Shown here: positions 7,219 to 16,900 of the stretch, one piece after another | How positions within the stretch are numbered: position 1 is the first letter of the stretch | Layout: each line of letters begins with the position of its first letter | DNA from: Candidatus Omnitrophota bacterium | GTDB lineage: Bacteria > Omnitrophota > Gorgyraeia > Zapsychrales > Zapsychraceae | Assembly: GCA_020429915.1 (NCBI GenBank) | Contig: JAGQKV010000027.1 | Coordinates: forward strand, 1 to 42,271 | DNA: 42,271 bases | Direction: 5' to 3' | Position numbers and translations under genes: made by a program | Notes under the pieces: generated by a model | Seen by the model: only the letters and a program-made list of their open reading frames with translations | The model's database searches: none | Told to the model about the DNA's origin: nothing

Positions 7219-7902
7219 ATGAAATTGTTTCACAGTCCAGTCGCGCTATCAGTCTATTTCTCGCTTAGTCTCTTGCTTCTTACCCCCACCCATGCCGCAG
7301 GCCGTGTCCTCGACGGCCGCAAGGTCCTTTACGATCAAAACTGGAATGCCAAAAAAGAAGCCCATTTTGTACAGGGCGTTAAGGACGGTCCCTACAAAGA
7401 ATTTGATGAGCACGGCACGACCCGGATCAGCGCCAATTACAGCAATGGATTGCTGGACGGACCTTTTCAGGCCTATTACGACAACGGCGTGGTGGGAGTG
7501 GATGCCGCGTATAGGGCCGGTCAGCTCAACGGGCCCTACCGAAGTTTTTACCGCAACGGTCGAAAAAAGGCGGAGGCCCATTTTGCGGACGGATTTCTGG
7601 ATGGGGACTACACAGGTTATTATCGTGACGGGAAGGTGAAGACTAAACACACCTACCGGATGGGCAAACGGGACGGTGATTTTATTGCCTATTATCCCAA
7701 CGGACAGGTGAAGACCGAAGTCAAATATGAAAACGGACATCCCGAGGGCGCCATCCGACAGTTTCATCCCAACGGCAGCAAAAAACTGGTGGGAAAATAC
7801 CGCAACGGTCTCAAAGAGGGGGCTTTTCAGTATTATTCCGAAAACGGTGAGAAAATCGACAAGCTAACCTATCGCGAAGGGCGGATCACCGCGTATGACT
7901 AG
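7219..7902 (+). CDS. Exported MORN_2 / YwqK-like repeat protein
   Basis: The 227-residue product opens with a signal peptide (hydrophobic SVYFSLSLLLL, likely cleavage after THAA). About eight tandem repeats of ~22-23 residues follow, with the pattern G-x-x-x-G-x-Y-x-x-Y-Y-x-N-G, for example GPFQAYYDNGV and GDFIAYYPNGQ. These match the MORN_2 / YwqK repeat family, which forms a solenoid of beta hairpins. Database names call this family an antitoxin; a secreted form with no toxin partner makes that role doubtful here. TTG 7207 is an alternative start in the same frame, but ATG 7219 gives a normal signal peptide. No clear ribosome site is visible. Its last 8 bp overlap the start of the 3746-residue giant, implying coupled translation and a shared task. 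Confidence 0.82.
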   Translation: MKLFHSPVALSVYFSLSLLLLTPTHAAGRVLDGRKVLYDQNWNAKKEAHFVQGVKDGPYKEFDEHGTTRISANYSNGLLDGPFQAYYDNGVVGVDAAYRAGQLNGPYRSFYRNGRKKAEAHFADGFLDGDYTGYYRDGKVKTKHTYRMGKRDGDFIAYYPNGQVKTEVKYENGHPEGAIRQFHPNGSKKLVGKYRNGLKEGAFQYYSENGEKIDKLTYREGRITAYD

Positions 7903-10900
7903 CGGAACGGAACGCACACTCAGAAAGTTTATTTCGACGGTGACCGTCGTGTGTTTCATGACGGTCAACGCCGTGCCGTTTCCCGGGATGCCGGTCTTTG
8001 AAACGCGGGAGGCGGCTGCGGAGAGTGTACGGGTGCCGATGCCGGATCCGGATTCGATCTTCGCCGACGGCTTTGAGTCCGGGGATGCCGTTCGCTGGTC
8101 CGACGCGCTTGATGTCGACCGGGCCGAAGAGGACCCGGTCACAGATGTGGCGCTTTCGCCCACCCGCGGCGCGGCCACGGTCAATCAAATGATCGTTGAT
8201 TCCGCACGGGCCTCCGAACGGGCGCAGGCACAGAGTGATTTCGTCGACGACGCGGTCATCGATCGGGCCGGCCGGCAGACCGACGACGTGTTTAACGCCT
8301 TTGATGATTTCTCCCGGGCCGTGAACAATCAATACGCCCAACTGGACCAGCTGTTCGCCGCGCACAACGATCTCTACTCTTATATTAACGGTCTGGACCG
8401 CGTGTCCGATCAGAATGCCATCGATTTCAACCGTCAGACCGACATCCTGGCCCAGCAGGTCGATCCCATGATCCAGCAGTCGCGCAACATGGCCAACCGC
8501 GCTACGAGCGTTGACCGTCAACTGGACAGTCTCTCAGACAGTATCAGCAAGGCCCGGATGTCCCAGGGGCCGGCCGGCTCGGCCGTCGCTCAATTGCGGC
8601 AATCGGTTGATGCCACCCGCCGCGCTTTCGGCGAACTGCAAGCCGCCGCCCAACATCAGGGAATAAAGCTGGGCGGACGTACCGGAGAAGTCGACGGTTT
8701 TCTCGACGGACTTTCCCGCAATGCCGATGATCTTGACAATTATATCCAACAGCAGGACGCCTATCTCGGCCGGGGTAAGGGTTTCCTGGACCAGGCCCGG
8801 AACGCAGTCGGCCGGCTGAAAGATGAGGCCCAGGTTCAGCAAGCCTACTTCGAACAGGCGCGTGAGTTTTTCCGCGGCTCCAAGATCACCTCCGACAATA
8901 ATTTTACACCCGTCAACAATCCGGCCGGCATCATGCGTGCCGGCGAACATGTCAACGAAGACGATTTGTGCCAAAGTCTCGACGAAAATTGGTATTCCTT
9001 CGAAACCTGCGACGACAAGTGCGATTACCGGCCGTGCCTGTATAAAGGCGGCCGGGGGTATACCGCCTGTTACGAATGCCCGTCCCCGGACAGTGAGTCA
9101 TGCTATGACTACGGGATGATCCCGTTGTTGCATCCGTTCTGCGGGCCCGGAGGTTTCTGTCAACAAACACCCGAGATGTGGTGCGGTCCGCCGTACACGT
9201 TTACCGACAAGTACAAACAATCACAAACTTGCACGTTCTGCGCGATGCGAAAGGACGAATGCGCCACCAAAGGCGTGTCCGGCAGCGGGATGTGGTATCC
9301 GGCTTGCCAGGCGGCTTGCGCCAACACCGGCGGCAAATGCCAGTTTGACGGCTTTTACATGGAACCGGATATCTGGGGCCATACCGATACATTATCATGC
9401 TGGCGCTGCGAGCCGCCGCCACCGCCTTCGACCTGTGAGGACCTGAAGTGGGGCCACACGCTTAAGGCGGATTGTGATGCCAACTGCAACGCCCCGGATA
9501 TGTGCGTGCAAGGAATGTTCGAGATGCGCGCGGCCGACGAATATTTGCACCGGCTCGCGCGAAAGGCCGGTATGGATCCCGGTCGGCCGCCGGGCGGCGG
9601 TGATAACGGCGGACCGGTCGGACCGGGTCCGGAATCACCCGAAGGTCCGGGCGGACAACCCGGCGGTACTCCGGGCGGAACGCCCGGTGAAGGCGGACAA
9701 GCCGGCGGCGGCGGTTTTGCCCCCGGTCAGGGTCAAGGCTCCGGCGGCCGCGGCGGACAGGAAGTCCCCGGCGGTGAAGGACCGGACCCGACAGGAACCA
9801 AACCTACTCCTCCCGCCCCCGGCGGGACCTCCAGCGGCGGCGGAGCGACAACCGTCGGCGGCGGCGAAGGACCCCGTCCGACCGGTACACAATCCACAGG
9901 CACACCGGCACCGACCGGTGAAGGCGGCGGTACAACCACATCCGGCGAACAACCCGGCGGCGAGGAGCGTACTCCTCCGCCGACACCGAGCCGGCCCAAA
10001 CCGCCTGAATCCGCAGAGCGCCCGCAAAAGCCGGCCGGAACAAAGCCGGAACGGCCCACCGGGGTCAAGACGGAAAATCCCCCGCAAGTGGAACTGAAGT
10101 CGGAACCCACACCGACGCAGGAGGCTAAGGACCCGTGCGAAGGACGGCGCGCCTTCGAAACCCCGGCTTCGGACGAATCGGATCTGAAAAAGAATATGCG
10201 TTCCCGCATGCTGGAGGCGGCCCGCGGCGGCGCCGGGACCTTCCGGGAATTCCAAAGCAGCATTATGGATAACACCAATGCCTCCGACCAGGAAATTGCG
10301 GCTTATGGTGAGCTGATGAATGAACTCCAGGCATGGTCGAGCGATCCGTGCAACGGCCGTACGCGGGCTCCGGGGGGGACGTCTTCCGGCAGCGGCGGCG
10401 AGTCTCCGCAACCGACCCCGACCGAAACACCGGCGCCGACCAGCGAGCAACCGCGACCGACCGAAACGACCTCGCAGACACCGGCGGATCCGTGCGCCGG
10501 AAAACGTTCGTTTGCATCCCCGGCGGAAGGAGAGTCGGGCGACAAGCGGGCGATGCGTAATCGTATCATTCACTCAATGCGCGACGGCAGCGAATCATTC
10601 CGCGGATTTATCGAGTCCATGATCGGCGAGAATTCTACGGCCAATGAAATCGAACGGCGCCTCTTCGTGGAGTTAATTAAGGAATTGCAGGAATGGGCCA
10701 AAGATCCGTGCAATAACCGCCAGCGTGAAGCGGTTACCCCGACACGGGAAACCCCGTCCGCTCCGGCCCCCACGGCCGGCACCGGCACGCAAGGCGAGGA
10801 CCCGTGTGCGGGCAAGCGAACCTTCTTCCAGTCGCCGGACAATGAATCCGCCGGCAAGAAGGCGATGCGCGCACGCATGATCAATGCGATGCGCAGCGGA

Positions 10901-13900
10901 GCGGAGGCCTTCCAGACATTGCAAAGTGATGTGATGGACGGATCAAATTCATCCCAGGACGATATCAGAGACTTCGGGGAACTGATGCAGGAGCTGCGTA
11001 CATGGGCCAATGATCCGTGCAATCCCAGTTCGCGGGCCCGCGGAGGAACATCTTCCGGAGGCGGTTCCGAGGCCCCGCGGCCTACATCGACAACTTCGCC
11101 GCCGCCGCAAACCTCGCAACCGCGTGATGGCGCGACCACCGCGTCCCGTGCGCCGGACCCGTGCGCCGGAAAACGCGCCTTCGGCACGCCGCCCGCCGGA
11201 GAAGACCAACGCAAGACATCGCTGCGCCGCCGTTTCATCGCCGCGGCCCAGGACGGCGGGGATACCTTTAACACTTTCTATCAGCGGAATATGGAGAACG
11301 GCAGTGACGAGACCAAGCGTTGGCTGCGGGAATTGATGGATGAGGCCGCCTTGATGTTGCGCGACCCATGCTTTAACAAGAATGCGGAGTCACAAAACGC
11401 GACAGCCAGTCGTCCGCGATTGACCGAACAAGGGACCGAATACCTGGCCGCCGGCGGTTGCGCCAATTCACCGGGGCTGATCAACAAGGATTCCTGCGAA
11501 GGTTATTGCCGCTACCGCAACCGGGACAACGGACTGTCCACGGCCTGTATCCCGACGCTGAAGGCCCCTAACGGCGAGCAATGCTATGCCTGCCCCGGGA
11601 CACCGGAGGCAACGCACCCCGGACAACCCGGATGCTACCAGATAGGTAAAATGACAAAGGTGGGGTGCGAATCAATTTGCGAGAACAAGTGTGAAGGCGA
11701 CGGCACGGCACCGAACACCGAACAGTGCTGGCGCTGCAAGGCGGATGCTCAATGGACGCAGGCGCCGGAGACGCGTCAGGTCCCGCAAGAGTCTGAGGAC
11801 CCCAAGCCGGAAGAACGTGATCCCTACGCCAATCGCCGTACCCGCGACGGCCGGGTTGTCCCCACTTACGCGTCCCGCGGGGAAGAAATGACCGACGAGG
11901 ACCGCGCCAAGGCCGCGGCGCAATTAGCCGCGATGTTTGAAACAGGCCAACAGCAAGGTGGCGTGGCCGACGCCAATTACGAACAAACACGTGAGCAGTA
12001 CAACACCAACATCAGCATTCAAGAGCAGATCAAGGCGGAACAACGCCGTGAATGGCAAAAGATGGAGGAGAAATACGCGGAGTGGAACCGCCGGCATCAG
12101 GAATTTCTGGCGCAACCGACAGCTTACGAACAGTTTCTTATCGATAAGGCGGAAGAAGAACAACGGATTGACCGGGAGAAGGACGAATTGCGGGCGGAAA
12201 TCGGTTCCATCCAGGGCCGGATGCTCAATGAAATCCGTGAAGAGATCAAGGAGAACAGCGATCTGTATGATCCGTACATCCTCAAATATATCTCCGTCGC
12301 CGCCGAGATGCAGCATGAGACCCGTCGTCTGGAAGCGATGGCGATCCGCGGCATGATGATCGCACAGATGCGCATCAAGGCGATTGAACTCTACATGGAG
12401 CAGCACGCCGCGGAGCTGGAGGAAAAACCGTACCTCAAACGCTATCTCACCCGGATGAAACTGCGGGCGCAGCTGCAAGAGATCGAGAATCAGCAGACGA
12501 TCCTGGAGACCACACTGCTGGTGCGTGTCGGACTGTTGATCGACGTCATCGTGTTTCTGGCTACATTGGGCTCCAGTGCCGTCGGAAAGGGAATGATGGC
12601 CGCCGAAGAGGCCGCGATGCGCACCACCCTGGCGGCGGCCCGTTCACAGGCCGGTAAAGGAACGGCCTATGTTGTCGGGGAAGTGCTGGTGCCGCGCGTC
12701 GGGGAGATGGGCGCCGGGGAGGCCTTTGCCGCGGCCAACGCGCGATTCTGGGGGACGCAGGCCGCCCGGGAGACCGGGGAGGCCCTGACGACTTCGGCCG
12801 CCCGCAACGCGTTGACCACCGGTTCGACCGAGTTGGCGGGACGGGGTGCCAAGGAATTGGTCGAGGAAGGCGGCGAGCTGCTCGGCCGCGAGGGCGGCGA
12901 AGCGCTGGCTTCCGGTGCCCGTCGTGAAACCAGCGAGGCCCTGGCCCGCGAGCTCGGTGAGGAGGCGTCGGAGGAAGTGGTATCGCCGGGCGTGCGTGAA
13001 TTACTCGAAAATTGGACGCTGGATAACGACTTCATGCTGAAGATGAATATTCTGGCCAAGGGCGAGGCCGAGGCCATGGCATCTTTGTTACGCCGTGGCG
13101 CGGAACTGGGGATGTCCAAAGCGGAGATGGCGGCGTACAGTTCGCTGGATGATTTGATGCGCGAAATTACCGAACGCGGCGGCGGCAAAATCGTCGAGTA
13201 CGCGACACGCTTCGGTCCGGGCGAGACCTTGACGCAGGAAGTCGTGGGTCTTGGCGTGCGGATCCTAAAAGGTTCCACGAAAGAGGGGGATGCGGCCCTG
13301 TTGCGCCGGCTGGTGCAGGATTTCGAACGCCAGGGGCTCAATTTCTTCGATGAGCTGGCCCGATCCGGAACGCTCGGCGACGACGGCTTCCAGCAGCTCT
13401 TCCTTAAAGAAGGCATCGATACGATGCGGAATTTCTTCGTCCGCAACGCAGGCTCCGATGCCGCCGAGGGCACCGTCCGACTGACGGCTAATCAGGTGCA
13501 AAATATTCTCAATAATGCAACGGTGCGCATGACCCAGGAACAAATCGAGGCCGTTGGGCGGATGGGGATTCAGGCGGCGGAAGACGGTACGGTGCGTTTG
13601 ACCCAAGAACAAATGCGTCGGTTCGGACTGGAAGGTGTGGAAGCCGCGGCCGATGGGACTGTCAAACTGACCCAGGGACAACTCAATCAAATGTTGAATC
13701 GGACCGGACAGGAAGTCACCGAAGCCACGGTCCGGATGACGGAGCAGGAGCTTGCCGCCATGGGCCGGTTAGGTCTGCAAGCTGCCGAAGACGGCACGGT
13801 CAAACTGACCCAACAGCAGATGCAATCCTTCGCGCGTGAAGGAATTGAAGTTGCCGCCGACGGGACGGTAAAGTTGACACGTAACCAAATCAATCAGCTT

Positions 13901-16900
13901 TTGAATCAGGCGGGACGGGAGGCTTCCGAAGCCACCATCCGCATGACCCAGCAGCAACTCGATGACATCGCACGCATCGCCGGCGGGCAGCTCGACGAGA
14001 CGTTAATATTGTCCAAGAATCAGATCAATCAACTGCTGAGTCAGGCCGGGGATGCCGCCGCGGGTATGGGCGATGAAACCGTCCGGCTTACGCAACAGCA
14101 ATTAAAAAATATGCTCGGTTCAGGCAACCGCCAGGGGGCCGTCGACCTGGCCCGGACGTTGACGGGCCGGGAGTTGGCCGAGGCCGCGGAAACCATGTCC
14201 GCGCGCGAACTCGCCGAGTTGGCCGAAACGCTCACGACCCGTCAGCTCGCCGAGATGGCGGAAACCATGGGCCCGCGGCAGATGGCGGAGTTGATGGAGA
14301 CCTTGTCCGAACGCAAAATGGCCGAACTGGCCGAAACGTTGACGGCACGTCAATTGGCGGAGACAGCCAAGACGATGACCGGCCGTGAGCTGGCGGAGAT
14401 GGCGGAAACCCTCTCCGGCCGGCAATTGGCGGAAATGGCGGAGACCATGTCATCACGTCGGTTGGCCGAGATGGCGGAGACCCTGACGTCACGGCAGTTG
14501 GCCGAGATGGCCGAAACCCTCTCCTCCAGGCAGTTGGCCGAGATGGCCGAGACCATGACCGGAGCCCGCTTGCAGGACTTCCTTAAGACATTATCGCCGG
14601 CGCAACTGGCGGACGCGACCAAGACATTGACCTCACGCGAACTCGCGGAGATGGCGGAAACGATGACCACCCGTGAACTCGCGGAGATCGCCGAAACGTT
14701 GTCCACGCAACAACTGGCCGAGATGGCGGAAACGCTGTCGGCCCGGCAACTGGCGGAGATGGCGGAAACGTTGAGCGCCCGTCAAATGGCTGAACTGGCT
14801 GAGACCCTGACATCACGTCAGCTGGCTGAACTGGCTGAAACTCTGACGTCGCGTCAACTGGCGGAAATGGCGGAGACGTTGTCGTCGCGTCAACTGGCAG
14901 AGATGGCCGAGACATTGTCGTCCCGTCAGCTGGCGGAGATGGCCGAGACGCTGTCCGAACGTCAAATCGCAGAACTTGCCGAGACATTAACGGAACGTAA
15001 CCTTCCCGAGCTGGCCCGGACGCTGACCAGTCGTGAGCTGGCCGAACAAGCCCCGACGCTGACGGGGGCCGCGCTGCAGGACGCGCTCAAGACACTGACG
15101 CCGGCGCAACTGCAGGACCTCACCCGGACCATGACCTCACGCGAATTGGCCGAGGCGGCCCGCACATTATCGTCCCGGGAATTGGCGGAGATGGCGGAAA
15201 CATTGTCGGCGCGGCAATTGGCGGAGATGGCGGAAACATTGTCATCGCGGCAGTTGGCCGAACTGGCCGAGACATTGACGTCGCGTCAACTGGCCGAGAT
15301 GGCCGAAACCTTATCATCGCGACAATTGGCGGAGATGGCCGAGACATTGACGTCGCGTCAACTGGCGGAAATGGCCGAGACCATGACGTCGCGTCAACTG
15401 GCCGAGGTGGCCGAGACGATGACCGGCGCGCGTCTGCAGGACTTCTTAAAAACTTTGTCCCCGGCGCAACTGGCCGACGCGACCAGGACGTTGACATCCC
15501 GCGAATTGGCGGAGCTGGCTGAAACGATGTCGGCCCGCGAGTTGGCGGAGATCGCCGAGACGTTGTCGACGCGTCAGTTGGCGGAGATGGCGGAAACGCT
15601 GTCCTCGCGCCAGTTGGCGGAAATGGCCGAGACATTGTCGTCCCGTCAACTAGCGGAGATGGCCGAGACGATGACCGGCGCACGTCTGCAGGATTTCTTA
15701 AAGACCTTATCACCGGCGCAATTGGCGGATGCCACCAAGACATTATCGTCGCGTGAGTTGGCAGAGATGGCCGAGACGATGACCGCGCGCGAATTGGCGG
15801 AGATCGCCGAGACGTTATCGACGCGTCAATTGGCTGAGATGGCGGAAACGCTGTCGTCACGCCAGCTGGCGGAGATGGCTGAGACATTGAGCAGTCGTCA
15901 ATTAGCGGAGATGGCGGAGACGATGACCGGCGCGCGGTTGCAGGACTTCTTGAAGACCTTATCGCCGGCACAATTGGCCGACGCGACCAAGACGCTGACG
16001 TCGCGGGAGTTGGCGGAGATGGCGGAAACGATGTCGGCCCGGGAGCTGGCGGAAATAGCGGAGACGCTTTCATCGCGCCAATTGGCGGAGATGGCTGAAA
16101 CGCTGAGCAGTCGTCAACTGGCGGAGCTGGCCGAGACGTTGTCGGCGCGTCAACTGGCGGAGCTGGCCGAAACGATGTCGGCACGGCAGGTGGCCGAGCT
16201 GGCCGAAACACTGACGGCACGCAACATGTCGGAATTAGCCGAGACCCTCGTCGGACGGGGCTTTGCCGAACAGGCGGAGACGCTCACCGGCGCGGCGTTG
16301 CAGGATGCATTAAAGACGCTGACACCGGCGCAACTGCAGGATCTGACGCGGACAATGACCTCCCGCGAGTTGGCCGAGGCGGCGCGTACGCTGACCAGCC
16401 GCGAGTTGGCGGAAATGGCCGAGACACTCACCTCACGGCAGTTGGCGGAGATGGCCGAAACGCTGAGCAGTCGTCAACTGGCGGAGATGGCTGAGACCTT
16501 GTCGTCACGCCAACTGGCGGAGCTGGCCGAAACGTTGTCGGCGCGCCAATTAGCGGAGCTGGCCGAAACGATGGGTTCACGGCAATTGGCGGAGCTGGCC
16601 GAGACGATGACCGGTGCGCGGTTGCAGGATTTCTTGAAGACATTGTCGCCGGCGCAGCTTGCCGATGCGACCAAGACGCTGACTTCCCGCGAATTGGCGG
16701 AGATGGCGGAAACGATGAGCGCGCGCGAATTAGCGGAGTTGGCGGAAACGATGTCGGCCCGCGAGTTGGCCGAGATGGCGGAAACCTTATCGGCGCGTCA
16801 GTTGGCGGAGATGGCAGAGACGATGAGTTCGCGTCAGCTGGCAGAGATGGCCGAGACGATGACCGGTGCCCGCTTGCAGGACTTCCTGAAGACGTTATCG

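Noticed and set aside
7219-7902. YwqK-type antitoxin of a toxin-antitoxin pair
   Set aside because: It has a signal peptide and no toxin candidate is adjacent; the repeat fold alone does not imply an antitoxin.
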